Origin: Gynuella sp050296195
GTDB taxonomy: Bacteria; Pseudomonadota; Gammaproteobacteria; Pseudomonadales; Natronospirillaceae
Strand: one strand, 5' to 3'
Assembly: GCF_050296195.1 (NCBI RefSeq)
Contig: NZ_JBNKRB010000007.1
DNA: 64,000 bases
In this document: positions 1-9,184 of the stretch, in pieces
Numbering within the stretch: the stretch's first letter is position 1
Layout: each line of letters opens with the position of its first letter
Position numbers and translations under genes: made by a program
Notes under the pieces: generated by a model
Databases searched by the model: none
What the model was told of the DNA's origin: nothing
The model's input: the letters and a program-made list of their open reading frames with translations, nothing else

Positions 1-1950
1 ACGAGCAAAATCCACGGCTTCCCTGACTTCTGCGATAGCATCGGGCAATGTTTTACCTGCCTCACGACAAACTAATGCAAACAATTCACTGGCATGACTT
101 TCAAATAGTTCTGCAATCCGATTTAGCACCACAGTCCGGTCACTCGCATTGCTCACTGACCAAGTCCTGGCACCTTCCTGAGAAGCAAGGATCGCTTGCT
201 CGATATCCTGCTGAGTAGACATTTGAATTTGTCCGACAATATCTGCGGGATTTGCCGGGTTCACAACATCAAGTTTTTCACCTTCACGCGACTCTCCTGA
301 GATCATTGGAACCCCTTGCCAAGTGTGCTCCCTAAATATGTCTCGTGACTGCAGCAGAGCAGTAACGGCCTCTGGATCAGTCAAATCCCAGCCCAGTGCA
401 TTTTTTCTAGTCGGCGCAAATAAGTTTTCGGGACGGGTAATTCTGCTACTTGGAGCAAAGGATTTAAGGTTAAATGGATCCTGAGCAATCTGTTCAGCTG
501 ACATTCCTGCATCAGCAATCTGATGCACAAAGGAGCTATTAGCGCCATTCTCCAACAGACGTCGTACCAGATAAGCGAGCAAGTCTTCATGCGCACCAAC
601 CGGTGCGTAAATCCGGCAACGGTAGCCCGACTGCCTCATGACCGCATCATAAAGAGACTCACCCATGCCATGCAGACGCTGAAACTCAAAATTATTCTGA
701 CCATCGGCGAGATGCTGTACAGCTGCAACCGTATGAGCATTATGAGTGGCGAACTGCGGATAAATACGGTCCGTCATACCAAACAATTTACGGGCACAAG
801 CAATATAGGAAATATCGCTATGTGCTTTTCGGGTAAAAACCGGGAACCCAGAAAGACCAAGAACCTGAGCACGTTTAATCTCTGCATCCCAATAGGCGCC
901 TTTGACTAGGCGAACCATGATGCGTCGATCCAACGTTTTTGCCAGAGCATACAACCAGTCAATTACATAGGATGCGCGAGGTCCATAGGCCTGAACCACC
1001 ACACCAAAACCATCCCACCCGGCAAGACTTTCATCTTCTAGTACAGTTTCAATAATATCCAGCGACAACTCCAACCGGTCCATTTCTTCAGCATCGATAT
1101 TGAAACTCATATTCGCGGCTCTGGCCTGTTGTGCCAATTCAAGGACACGAGGAACCAGTACCGTCATTACCCGTTCTTTCTGAGAATATTCATAGCGGGA
1201 AAACAAAGCGGACAGTTTGACTGAGATACCCGGATTCTCACGCACATCCGTATGACTGCTTTGTGATTTTAGTACCGCTATCGCATCTTTATATTTATCA
1301 AGATAACGTACCGCATCACGCTCTGTCCGTGCAGCTTCGCCAAGCATATCAAAGGAGTACCGGTAACCTTGCGATTGGCGGCCAGCGGATCGTCTCAAGG
1401 CCTCCTGAATATTACGTCCCAATACAAACTGACGCCCCAACTCTTTCATAACCTGGATAGTAAAAAACAACACCACAGGTTGAACAATCATCCGGACCAA
1501 TCTGGCCATTAGTCCATTAGAGGAAATCGATAATAATGCTGCGGTAAACTGAAGCATCCGAGTGGTTAAATTGACCAACAGAAAGGATGACTGGCCCACA
1601 TGGTCTTTCCAGCGGCCCGGGACCAGTTTATCGATGATCAATTGCCGGGCAGTTGAAGCATCAGGAACCCGTAATAGCGCTTCCGCAAGACTCATCAAAG
1701 CAACACCTTCAGATGTCCCCAAGCCATATTCCGCCAGAAACTGCTCCATCATGGTAGGCTTTGAGTTTTTTCTGACCGAGCCAATCATGGTAACAGCCCG
1801 CTGAACAACAGACCGACACCCTTCTTCCGATAATTCAGCTTCATGTTTCAATTTTTCTACGACTTCAGATTCATCCGCCAGATAGTGTCGACGTATCTCA
1901 TCGCGCAGTAGATCCAGCGTTGCTGAGTTCGACATATTGGTAGCACCCAT
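1..1950 (-). CDS. putA: Bifunctional proline dehydrogenase / P5C dehydrogenase PutA, N-terminal 650 residues (cut by window edge)
   Basis: PutA oxidises proline to pyrroline-5-carboxylate (FAD, reducing the quinone pool) and then to glutamate (NAD+). The reading frame is open from the ATG at 1950 to the first base of the window, giving 650 residues of a protein that is normally about 1,050-1,200 long, so the C-terminal aldehyde dehydrogenase part lies outside. Visible: an alpha-helical arm, the proline dehydrogenase barrel with the segments VKLSALFSRYE, RLVKGAYWDAEIKRAQ and ATHNAHTV, and then the start of the aldehyde dehydrogenase domain (VVNPANPADIVG). I see no clear ribbon-helix-helix DNA-binding domain at the N-terminus, so it is probably the non-repressor type, fitting the separate Lrp-type regulator transcribed divergently at 2131. 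An alternative in-frame ATG lies at 1935. Family assignment is firm. Confidence 0.95.
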   Translation of the reverse strand, partial: MGATNMSNSATLDLLRDEIRRHYLADESEVVEKLKHEAELSEEGCRSVVQRAVTMIGSVRKNSKPTMMEQFLAEYGLGTSEGVALMSLAEALLRVPDASTARQLIIDKLVPGRWKDHVGQSSFLLVNLTTRMLQFTAALLSISSNGLMARLVRMIVQPVVLFFTIQVMKELGRQFVLGRNIQEALRRSAGRQSQGYRYSFDMLGEAARTERDAVRYLDKYKDAIAVLKSQSSHTDVRENPGISVKLSALFSRYEYSQKERVMTVLVPRVLELAQQARAANMSFNIDAEEMDRLELSLDIIETVLEDESLAGWDGFGVVVQAYGPRASYVIDWLYALAKTLDRRIMVRLVKGAYWDAEIKRAQVLGLSGFPVFTRKAHSDISYIACARKLFGMTDRIYPQFATHNAHTVAAVQHLADGQNNFEFQRLHGMGESLYDAVMRQSGYRCRIYAPVGAHEDLLAYLVRRLLENGANSSFVHQIADAGMSAEQIAQDPFNLKSFAPSSRITRPENLFAPTRKNALGWDLTDPEAVTALLQSRDIFREHTWQGVPMISGESREGEKLDVVNPANPADIVGQIQMSTQQDIEQAILASQEGARTWSVSNASDRTVVLNRIAELFESHASELFALVCREAGKTLPDAIAEVREAVDFAR

Positions 1951-2130
1951 GGTTCTCACATCCCCGATAGTTGGAATTATGGCTAAAGATCATAGCCTTA
2001 TTGCCAATATCAACTTCACCAAATAATTGATAAAAACCAGATCATTTCATTATTATTTACTGGATATAAGAAGCAAAATCCTAATAAAGTGTAGCCAATC
2101 AATCTATTAGCCTAAAAACAGGAAATCGAT
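1951..2130. promoter_or_regulatory. Divergent putA / Lrp-regulator intergenic region
   Basis: This AT-rich 180-bp gap must carry both divergent promoters. It contains a small dyad, GGCTA at 1981-1985 and TAGCC at 1993-1997, close to the putA side. Lrp/AsnC regulators divergent from putA usually bind such intergenic regions and activate putA in response to proline. The operator itself is inferred; no strong consensus is visible. Confidence 0.4.
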
Positions 2131-2586
2131 TTGAAACTCGATAAATTTGATCGGGCCATCCTTGCTGAGTTGCAAGGCAATGCTCGTATGACCGTGACAG
2201 AGCTTGCTTCCAAAGTAGGCTTGTCAAAAACTCCCTGCCAAATCCGTATGAGGCGTCTGGAAGAACAAGGTTACATCCTTAGCTATAATGCTCACATCAA
2301 TCAGGCCAAACTGGGCTGTAATTATATTGCCTTTGTACAAGTCACTATGAATGACACCAGTAGTGAAGCTCTACGGGCATTTAATGAACGGGTAAGAAAG
2401 TCATCGGTCATAGAGCAATGCCATATGATCGCTGGGAATTTCGACTATCTGTTGAAAGTCCGCACTACAGACATGGAGTCTTATCGAAGGGTATTGGGAG
2501 AAGAAATATCCTCCCTGCCCCATGTCAAACAAACCAGTACCTTTGTTGTCATGGAAGCAGTCAAGGACAGTCTGGAATATACATAA
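2131..2586 (+). CDS. Lrp/AsnC-family transcriptional regulator (PutR-like proline-responsive activator)
   Basis: This 151-residue protein has the standard Lrp layout: an N-terminal winged helix-turn-helix (DKFDRAILAELQGNARMTVTEL, then VGLSKTPCQIRMRRLEEQGYI, about residues 4-55) and a C-terminal RAM ligand-binding/oligomerisation domain with the G-N-F-D-Y-L-L-K strand (about residues 104-111). The start is a TTG at 2131, preceded by AGGA at 2120-2123. It is divergent from putA, the arrangement of PutR/BkdR-type regulators that activate putA with proline as effector. The family is certain; the proline role is inferred from position. Confidence 0.88.
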   Translation: MKLDKFDRAILAELQGNARMTVTELASKVGLSKTPCQIRMRRLEEQGYILSYNAHINQAKLGCNYIAFVQVTMNDTSSEALRAFNERVRKSSVIEQCHMIAGNFDYLLKVRTTDMESYRRVLGEEISSLPHVKQTSTFVVMEAVKDSLEYT

Positions 2587-2596
2587 ACACCTGCGT

Positions 2597-2630
2597 TGAA
2601 AGCCAGTAACACCTGTAGGCTACCGGCTTT
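2597..2630 (+). terminator. Candidate hairpin between the Lrp-type gene and ffh (convergent)
   Basis: GAAAGCC (about 2597-2603) can pair with GGCTTTC (about 2624-2630), with a short inner GTA/TAC extension. It sits between two convergent genes. There is no U-tract, so it is a weak terminator candidate only. Confidence 0.3.
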
Positions 2631-2657
2631 CGCAGACTAAGGCTTATTCAGGGTAGA

Positions 2658-4052
2658 TTAGCGTCCAAATGGAGGCATCCCACCAGGCGGCAATCCACCT
2701 CCACCTGGCATCATTCCTTTCATTCCACGCATCATTTTTGCCATACCACCTTTGCTGCCCACTTTCTTCATCATCTTCTGCATTTGCTTATGCTGCTTTA
2801 GAACTCTGTTTACATCCTGTATCTGGGTACCGGACCCCAAAGCAATACGACGTTTTCTAGAACCGTTGATCTTATCGGGCCAGTGCCGCTCCACAGGTGT
2901 CATGGAATCAATAATTGCCGCCATTTGCGACATTTGTTTTTCAGCACCGACCATCTGGTTGGCCATCTGCCCAGCATTTCCCATGCCAGGCAGCTTATCC
3001 ATCATCCCCATCAGTCCGCCCATATTATTCATTTGCGACAGCTGATCACGAAAATCCTGCAGGTCAAAACCCTTGCCTTTCTGAATCTTTTTGGCCAGTT
3101 TTTCGGCTTGTTGCTTATCGACCTTACGCTCGACTTCCTCAATCAGAGAAAGAATATCACCCATGTCGAGAATTCGGGATGCCATTCGATCAGGATAAAA
3201 TGGCTCCAGTGCATCAGTTTTTTCGCCAATACCAGTAAACTTGATGGGCTTACCGGTAATTTGCCTGACCGATAAGGCCGCACCACCACGGGCATCACCG
3301 TCGGCTTTGGTCAGAATCACCCCAGTTAAAGGCAGCGCATCTGCAAACGCTTTGGCAGTGTTGGCAGCATCCTGACCTGTCATGGCATCCACTACAAACA
3401 GGGTTTCTTTTGGCTCTACCGCCTGATGCAGATCCTTGATCTCAGCCATCATTGCCTGATCGACCGCCAGCCGTCCGGCTGTATCCAGAATCAGCACATC
3501 AACATATTGTTTTCGGGCAGCCTCTATCGCCGCGTTGGCAATATCAATAGGTTTTTGGTCAGCACTACTGGGGAAAAATAGCGCCCCGACTTCCGCTGCC
3601 AGAGTTTCCAATTGCTTGATCGCCGCCGGCCGGTATACGTCGGCGGATACAACCATCACTTTCTTTTTTTCTCGCTCACTCAAAAAACGAGCCAGTTTGG
3701 CAGTTGAGGTGGTTTTACCAGCCCCCTGCAGACCTGCCATCAGCAGAACCACTGGCGGTTGCGATGCCATATCAAGGGAAACATTTTCATCTCCCATCAC
3801 ATGAACCAGTTCAGAATGAACAATCTTGATAAACTGCTGGCCAGGGTTCAGTGCCTGGGATACTTCCGCCCCCAGAGACCGGTCTTTAACCCTGTTTATA
3901 AAATCTTTAACCACAGGCAAAGCAACATCGGCTTCCAACAACGCCATGCGTACTTCACGCAACGTATCCTTGATGTTGTCTTCGGTGAGCTTGGCTTGGC
4001 CCTTAATGGCTTTTAATGTTTGATTGAGGCGTTCGGTCAGATTCTTGAACAT
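2658..4052 (-). CDS. ffh: Signal recognition particle GTPase Ffh (SRP54)
   Basis: Ffh binds signal peptides emerging from the ribosome together with 4.5S RNA and delivers the complex to FtsY at the membrane. The 464-residue protein has the N domain (1-90), the G domain with P-loop GLQGAGKTT (107-115), DTAGR (190-194) and TKAD (248-251), and a methionine-rich M domain from about 330. The M domain includes the LGSGT RNA-contact motif and a tail of glycine, proline and methionine. The length is normal (about 450). The start ATG gives the canonical MFKNLTERL. ypjD and the corB-like gene diverge from it, the same neighbourhood as in E. coli and pseudomonads. Confidence 0.98.
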   Translation of the reverse strand: MFKNLTERLNQTLKAIKGQAKLTEDNIKDTLREVRMALLEADVALPVVKDFINRVKDRSLGAEVSQALNPGQQFIKIVHSELVHVMGDENVSLDMASQPPVVLLMAGLQGAGKTTSTAKLARFLSEREKKKVMVVSADVYRPAAIKQLETLAAEVGALFFPSSADQKPIDIANAAIEAARKQYVDVLILDTAGRLAVDQAMMAEIKDLHQAVEPKETLFVVDAMTGQDAANTAKAFADALPLTGVILTKADGDARGGAALSVRQITGKPIKFTGIGEKTDALEPFYPDRMASRILDMGDILSLIEEVERKVDKQQAEKLAKKIQKGKGFDLQDFRDQLSQMNNMGGLMGMMDKLPGMGNAGQMANQMVGAEKQMSQMAAIIDSMTPVERHWPDKINGSRKRRIALGSGTQIQDVNRVLKQHKQMQKMMKKVGSKGGMAKMMRGMKGMMPGGGGLPPGGMPPFGR

Positions 4053-4230
4053 AATCTATCGCTTTGCTTGAACCCAAAAGTATAAAAGCTGCGATTATAC
4101 GCTGGACAGGCAGCGGTTAACACCAGTTGCCATATTTTTAATCCTACCACCCGGGATGTCATTTCCGTTGCTCCGGACATTGTGAGAGAATGTTAGCTGT
4201 TCGAAACCATCTATCTGGAAAGGCATATTA

Positions 4231-5028
4231 TTGATGATTCCGGCTTTACTAGCAGGTACCGGCTATCTGCTTGCATTTTGTTTGCAGTCACTCAAACTCT
4301 TCAGAAAATCAGATTATTCAAAAAGTGTCATCCTGATGGTGACAGGCATCGCCAGTGCTTTGCACTTGGTTGCTGCAACGCAGGAAATCATCACCGATAA
4401 AGGGATTGATTTAGGCTTTTTCAATGTGGCATCGCTGATTGCCTGGATGTTTACCATTTTACTGACGTTCAGCTCAGTCAAAAAATCTCTTGATAATCTG
4501 TTGATCGCATTGCTACCCATCAGCATGTTGTCTGTATTGCTGGCGGGATTCATGCCGTCAGCATACATACCCAGGCAAGATTTTGATCCGGGTATCCTGG
4601 CTCATATATTAGTCTCAATCCTGGCATACTCCATCCTGACTATTGGTGCCGCTAATGCCGGTATCCTGCTTTACCAGCATAAACGTTTGAAATCGCACCA
4701 TCCGCGTAGAATGATCTGGGGATTACCTCCCTTGCAAACCTTGGAGCGCCTGCTGTTTGAGATCACAGTTCTGGGTATGGTGGCTTTGACCGCTTCCATA
4801 TTGTCCGGGCTTCTATTTGTGGAGGACATGTTTGCCCAACACCTGATTCACAAAACCGTATTGACCATCATAGCCTGGATCCTCTACTCCATTTTACTGT
4901 ATGGGCACTTTGTGAAAGGCTGGCGTGGACAAACCGCTGCCAGATGGTCGTTGACAGCGTTTTTCTTCTTGATTATTGCTTTTTTTGGAACAAAATTTGT
5001 ACTGGAGCTGATATTGCATCGCGAATAA
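4231..5028 (+). CDS. ypjD: YpjD-type inner-membrane protein, cytochrome c assembly (CcsA-like) family
   Basis: This is a 265-residue, very hydrophobic protein with about eight membrane segments, of the CcsA/CcmC-like cytochrome c assembly family in which YpjD is the form found beside ffh. In E. coli, ypjD (CorE) has been linked genetically to magnesium/cobalt tolerance together with corB, the gene type that follows here. Translation may start at TTG 4231 or, more plausibly, the adjoining ATG 4234; GGAAAGG at 4217-4223 serves either. The gene is divergent from ffh and separated by about 105 bp from the CBS-domain gene. The biochemical role is not established. Confidence 0.85.
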   Translation: MMIPALLAGTGYLLAFCLQSLKLFRKSDYSKSVILMVTGIASALHLVAATQEIITDKGIDLGFFNVASLIAWMFTILLTFSSVKKSLDNLLIALLPISMLSVLLAGFMPSAYIPRQDFDPGILAHILVSILAYSILTIGAANAGILLYQHKRLKSHHPRRMIWGLPPLQTLERLLFEITVLGMVALTASILSGLLFVEDMFAQHLIHKTVLTIIAWILYSILLYGHFVKGWRGQTAARWSLTAFFFLIIAFFGTKFVLELILHRE

Positions 5029-5133
5029 TGCTGTCGGAATCTCGAAAAGTGAGAAGTTTTTCCGCTGAATTCTTGACAGAACCCCAAGTCACACTTTAAA
5101 ACACACCCTAATTGAATTATACGGATTCCCCGT

Positions 5134-6399
5134 TTGGAAGATTTGCCCATAGCGGTGCTGTTTGCAGCACTGGCCACCCTACTACTCCTATCAGCGTTTT
5201 TTTCCAGCTCAGAAACCGGGATGATGTCGTTAAATCGATATCGTCTGAAACACCTTGCAAATAAGGGGCATAAGGGGGCAAAAAGAGCACGCTCCCTGCT
5301 TGATGTACCTGACCGGCTTATTGGTGTCATTCTGATTGGCAACAACCTGGTCAACATCGCCGCTGCCCAGCTGACAACACTCATTGCAATCAAACTGGCT
5401 CCTGCCAGTCAGGAAGTGGCGATTGCTTTGGGGGGAATTTTATTAACCTTGGCCGTTCTATTATTTGCTGAGGTAACCCCAAAAACACTGGCTCAGATGC
5501 ATCCTGAACGTATTGCTTTCCCTGCATCTCACGTATTGATTCCATTGCTCAAGCTACTCTACCCTTTGGTATGGTCTATCAATCAGAGTGTCAATATCCT
5601 TTTGTGGATTTTCCGAATCCGAAAACCAGAGGTCGCTCACGACGCATTGACCAAAGATGAGCTGAAAACTCTAGTGAATGAAAGCGGACATCAATTGAGT
5701 CAGGAACGCCAGAATATGCTCATCGGCATCCTGGACCTGGAAAATGTTCGGGTGAATGACATCATGGTGCCACGCAGTGAAGTCGCTGGTATTGACCTGG
5801 ACGATGACATTGAGTCCATTGCTGAACAGCTTCGCCAAACCGATTACACCAGACTGCCGATCTATAAAGATGATCTAGACAAGGTTGTGGGTATTTTACA
5901 CATTCGTGATGCAGCTGAATTTCTGTATGCAGACAAGCCAAGCAAAGTGATGCTGAGCAAAAAAGCTCAGGATCCTGTTTTTGTGCCTGAGAATACCTCA
6001 CTATATAACCAGCTGTTCAATTTTCAGAAAGACAAAGTCAATATTGGTCTTGTCGTAGATGAGTATGGCGATATCCAGGGGCTGGTCACACTAGCCGATA
6101 TTCTGGAAGAAATTGTTGGTGAGTTCACCACCGACATACCCGGTGATACCAAGGACATTCACCCACAAAGAGATGGGACCTATGTTATCGACGGCAGTAC
6201 CAGTATTCGGGACATCAACAAAGCTCTGGACTGGTCATTACCCACTATAGGGCCGAAAACTCTCAACGGGCTAATCATCGAGCAACTGGAAGAAATACCA
6301 GAAGCCAACGTCAGTATTCGCGTTGGCGACTATTCGATTGAAATCCTGCAAATTAAAGACAATCAAGTCATCGCGGCCAGAGTCCGGAAATTGAAATAG
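5134..6399 (+). CDS. CorB/YfjD-type CNNM/CorC-family membrane protein with CBS domains
   Basis: The 421-residue protein shows a DUF21/CNNM membrane domain (about 1-190, with the SSSETGMMSLNRYRLKHLA loop typical of the family), a paired CBS module (about 205-330, beginning VNDIMVPRSEVAGID and containing VGILHIRD and VVDEYGDIQGLVTLADILEEIVGE), and a C-terminal CorC_HlyC transporter-associated domain (about 340-420). Members are implicated in Mg2+/Co2+ handling. The start is a TTG at 5134 with only a weak ribosome site. Gene order ffh / ypjD / yfjD is conserved in Gammaproteobacteria, supporting orthology to E. coli YfjD (CorB). Confidence 0.9.
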   Translation: MEDLPIAVLFAALATLLLLSAFFSSSETGMMSLNRYRLKHLANKGHKGAKRARSLLDVPDRLIGVILIGNNLVNIAAAQLTTLIAIKLAPASQEVAIALGGILLTLAVLLFAEVTPKTLAQMHPERIAFPASHVLIPLLKLLYPLVWSINQSVNILLWIFRIRKPEVAHDALTKDELKTLVNESGHQLSQERQNMLIGILDLENVRVNDIMVPRSEVAGIDLDDDIESIAEQLRQTDYTRLPIYKDDLDKVVGILHIRDAAEFLYADKPSKVMLSKKAQDPVFVPENTSLYNQLFNFQKDKVNIGLVVDEYGDIQGLVTLADILEEIVGEFTTDIPGDTKDIHPQRDGTYVIDGSTSIRDINKALDWSLPTIGPKTLNGLIIEQLEEIPEANVSIRVGDYSIEILQIKDNQVIAARVRKLK

Positions 6400-6406
6400 T
6401 CCCCCC

Positions 6407-6428
6407 TGCTGCTGCTATCACAGCAGCA
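6407..6428 (+). terminator. Hairpin after the CorB-like gene
   Basis: TGCTGCTG (6407-6414) and CAGCAGCA (6421-6428) form a perfect 8-bp stem with a 6-nt loop just after the stop codon. The following sequence is only weakly T-rich, so termination is probable but not certain. Confidence 0.45.
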
Positions 6429-6567
6429 GCATCCTTCTCGTCCCCCAAAAGAACATGCTGCACATTTTTTAGACAATTACTATACTCTTTCAGAATGTAG
6501 TTTTTTCCGATGTGATCGACCTTATGAGTCGAAAAGACAAAAACAATAACATGTAGGAGAAGGTACT

Positions 6568-7182
6568 ATGATTTTGAACCATCTATGGGGGCTGTTTTCC
6601 CATCCTGACAGAGAATGGGAGTCTATTCGCTCTGAACCCAACACACTTTCCCGTCATTATCTGGCTCACACCATCATTTTGGCGACGGTTCCCGCCGTTT
6701 GCGGATATCTGGGATCCACCCATATCGGCTGGACTATTGGAAAGGACGACACAATCTATCGGCTAACATCGGAAAGTGCATTGCAACTCTGTATTTTGTT
6801 TTACTTTGCCATGATCGCCGGTGTCTTCATTCTGGGTAAATTCATAGATTTCCTGTCCATTACCTATCAGAGCGAACAGGATGATCACACCCCACGGGGG
6901 CTGGCATTGGCAAGTTACACTTCAACACCACTGTTTATGGTCGGGTTGATAGCACTTTTTCCGGTTTTATGGGTCAACATGCTGGTAGTCATGGCAGCGA
7001 TTGCTTATACGGTTTTTCTATTGTATGAGGGCCTTCCAATCCTGATGAAAATTCCCTCTGAGCGTGGCTTTTTATTCGCGAGTTCGGTTGTGACGGTGGG
7101 ACTGGTCATGCTGGTTGGCATATTGGCACTGACTGTCATTATCTGGGCACTTGGTATTGGCCCGGTATTCGCGAGTAGCTGA
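6568..7182 (+). CDS. YIP1-family membrane protein
   Basis: This 204-residue protein has five predicted membrane helices and the Yip1-domain opening in which a hydrophobic turn is followed by P-x-x-x-W-x-x-I (HPDREWESIRSEP). Bacterial Yip1 proteins have no settled function. The ribosome site is strong (AGGAGAAGG, about 6 nt before the ATG). It is monocistronic by appearance: a hairpin precedes it and an intrinsic-terminator-like hairpin follows at 7194. Confidence 0.8.
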   Translation: MILNHLWGLFSHPDREWESIRSEPNTLSRHYLAHTIILATVPAVCGYLGSTHIGWTIGKDDTIYRLTSESALQLCILFYFAMIAGVFILGKFIDFLSITYQSEQDDHTPRGLALASYTSTPLFMVGLIALFPVLWVNMLVVMAAIAYTVFLLYEGLPILMKIPSERGFLFASSVVTVGLVMLVGILALTVIIWALGIGPVFASS

Positions 7183-7193
7183 AGACATTCAAG

Positions 7194-7219
7194 ACAGGCG
7201 GGTTGGACACCCCGCCTGT
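7194..7219 (+). terminator. Intrinsic terminator after the YIP1 gene
   Basis: ACAGGCGGG (7194-7202) and CCCGCCTGT (7210-7218) form a perfect 9-bp GC-rich stem with a 7-nt loop, followed by TTTA. It lies between the YIP1 stop codon and the trmJ start. Confidence 0.75.
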
Positions 7220-7264
7220 TTACATTACACTTCGCGTCCGTTTTTTAACCTCATTGTTTTTTAC

Positions 7265-7984
7265 ATGCTAGACAACATCCGTATCATTCTTGTTCAAACT
7301 TATCATCCGGGAAACATAGGTTCCGCCGCTAGGGCTATGAAAAATATGGGACTGAAAAATCTGTGGCTGGTCAATCCAGTCGATTTCCCCAGCGAACAGG
7401 CGACTGCGATGGCAGCAAATGCTGAAGATATCCTGGGGTCTGCGCAGGTCGTTTCCTGCCTGGCTGATGCTATTGAGAATTGTGGGATGGTCGTTGGCAC
7501 CAGCGCCCGTGAACGCTCTTTCAATTTGCCGTCACTGCTACCGGGAAACTGCGCCCGTCAGATGATTGCTGAGGCACAGAAATATCCAGTTGCATTGGTC
7601 TTTGGGCGGGAAAGAATGGGGCTGCATAATGATGAAATTCAACAATGCCATTTTCAGGTTAATATTCCTGCCAACCCGGAATACCCAGTACTCAACATTG
7701 CCCAGGCAATACAAATCTTAAGTTACGAACTCTTCCAGCAATCCCAAGAGATCGGGCACACCAACACATATGAAGAAGCCGAATATCCGCTGCATCGAGA
7801 AATTGAACACTTTTACGATCACCTGGAGCAAGTGCTTCAACAACTGGAAGTGATTCGAAAAAGTCATCCGGGTAATACCATGGAGCGTTTTCGGCGACTG
7901 TTTCGTCGTGCCAGGCTCGAGAAGCGGGAAATCAGTCTGCTTCGCGGTGTGCTGAGAAATATCCAAAGCCGATTACCAGACTGA
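7265..7984 (+). CDS. trmJ: tRNA (cytidine/uridine-32-2'-O)-methyltransferase TrmJ
   Basis: TrmJ is a SPOUT-class enzyme that 2'-O-methylates position 32 of several tRNAs using SAM. From the ATG at 7265 the protein has 239 residues, the usual length. It begins with the family signature (IRIILVQTYHPGNIGSAARAMKNMGL), contains VFGRERMGL and NPEYPVLNIAQAIQILSYEL from the trefoil-knot SAM site, and ends in a basic helical tail. The frame is open 114 nt further upstream, but that extension runs back through the terminator hairpin and has no family similarity, so the ATG at 7265 is preferred. Confidence 0.93.
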   Translation: MLDNIRIILVQTYHPGNIGSAARAMKNMGLKNLWLVNPVDFPSEQATAMAANAEDILGSAQVVSCLADAIENCGMVVGTSARERSFNLPSLLPGNCARQMIAEAQKYPVALVFGRERMGLHNDEIQQCHFQVNIPANPEYPVLNIAQAIQILSYELFQQSQEIGHTNTYEEAEYPLHREIEHFYDHLEQVLQQLEVIRKSHPGNTMERFRRLFRRARLEKREISLLRGVLRNIQSRLPD

Positions 7985-7993
7985 AGCAATAGC

Positions 7994-8971
7994 TTAAGAG
8001 CTCGCTTTGACCCGCTGCTTGGTATCAGATACCACACTTTGCTCATGTCGTGTGCCCGCAGAGAACGCCAGTGCCCACAATATCTTGTGAATGAGCCATT
8101 GCCCAAATAACGGCATTTTTGGGTACTGGGTCAATTTGATAAACCATTCCTTGCGGTTATATCCAAATTGCAGCATGGCTTTCCACGGAGCCAACCAGAA
8201 ACGGTCAGAATATTGCTGATCCAGCCAATGAAAGCGACGGCGCATATAGTACAAAGGATATTCAGGCATCAGAGAATAACTGGCAATTCGACCGAACTCC
8301 TGACATGAGCCCAACCAATGCCCTAGCTCGGGCGCCTTCACACGGGAAACCAACAATCCGCTGGATACTGCGATTTTTCCAGATCGCCACTTCTGATTGA
8401 GTTCTTCCATCATGCCTATCATGGCAAGTTCGGGTAAGGAAAATTCTGAACGAAATCCTGAAAAACTCATTGCTGCCTCACGATTTATTACAAAGCAGTC
8501 TGGGGTAACGGCAGCATCAGGCAACAATTTATCTGCTCGGCTGATTTTATGATTAAAGACCCGGGCTAATGGAGATTCATCCCGATAACGACAATGCCCC
8601 AATATCAACGCAGGCCCTTGTCGGGTCATCGCATCAATATATTTTAATGAGTTTTTGTCTTCCACAACGGTGTCAGCAGCAATAATCCAACACCAGTCTG
8701 CGTTGCTAGTACCAATGGCTCGGTTGACTGAAAATACCCAACCACGGGAGTGTTCGTTGCGAAGAATTTCCACACCTTTGCTTTTTAACACAGCCAAACG
8801 GTCCCGTTCTGTATTTCCAGACCCGTCATCCACCACAGTAATACCCAGCTTCATCTGCTCAGGTCGAACCAGACCAGCAATTGTCTTTAAGAGCCGATAA
8901 ACATCAGAAGACTGATTGCTGGCAATAATCACAATATTGAGGCGGATAACTTTCAGAACTAATTTACTCAT
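7994..8971 (-). CDS. Family 2-like glycosyltransferase
   Basis: The 325-residue protein has a GT-A-type N-terminal domain: LNIVIIASNQSSDVYRLL, then the nucleotide-binding VVDDGSGN, and the acceptor-loop segment GWVFSVNRAIGTSNADWCWIIAADTVV, where a D-x-D-like metal site would sit. The C-terminal third is rich in Trp and Tyr and carries no clear membrane anchor. An ATG at 8983 opens the frame, but GGAG sits about 6 nt before the ATG at 8971, which is chosen. It stands alone, convergent with trmJ, with no sugar-biosynthesis neighbours, so the acceptor cannot be predicted. Confidence 0.75.
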   Translation of the reverse strand: MSKLVLKVIRLNIVIIASNQSSDVYRLLKTIAGLVRPEQMKLGITVVDDGSGNTERDRLAVLKSKGVEILRNEHSRGWVFSVNRAIGTSNADWCWIIAADTVVEDKNSLKYIDAMTRQGPALILGHCRYRDESPLARVFNHKISRADKLLPDAAVTPDCFVINREAAMSFSGFRSEFSLPELAMIGMMEELNQKWRSGKIAVSSGLLVSRVKAPELGHWLGSCQEFGRIASYSLMPEYPLYYMRRRFHWLDQQYSDRFWLAPWKAMLQFGYNRKEWFIKLTQYPKMPLFGQWLIHKILWALAFSAGTRHEQSVVSDTKQRVKASS

Positions 8972-9184
8972 GAGCAACTCCATTTAGATGCCACTCACTT
9001 TAAATCCGATTGATCAACACCTCCAGCGAAGTTGTGATTTTGGTGAACCAGACACTGTACGTAACGTGTACCAGTTCAAGCTAAACAACTGCTTTATCCA
9101 GATTCAGCCACTATTCATGCCCAGAGGTCTAACTTAATTCAGCGATATTTTCAGTTCATTCCGATGTGCAGAGGCAGTGTGGAT

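Noticed and set aside
4884..5393. Minus-strand frame of 169 codons across ypjD and the CorB-like gene
   Set aside because: Overlaps two well-supported plus-strand genes in an antisense frame; composition shows no family.
7151..7264. Upstream extension of trmJ
   Set aside because: Runs through the terminator hairpin at 7194-7219 and adds residues unlike the family; the ATG at 7265 gives the full-length protein.
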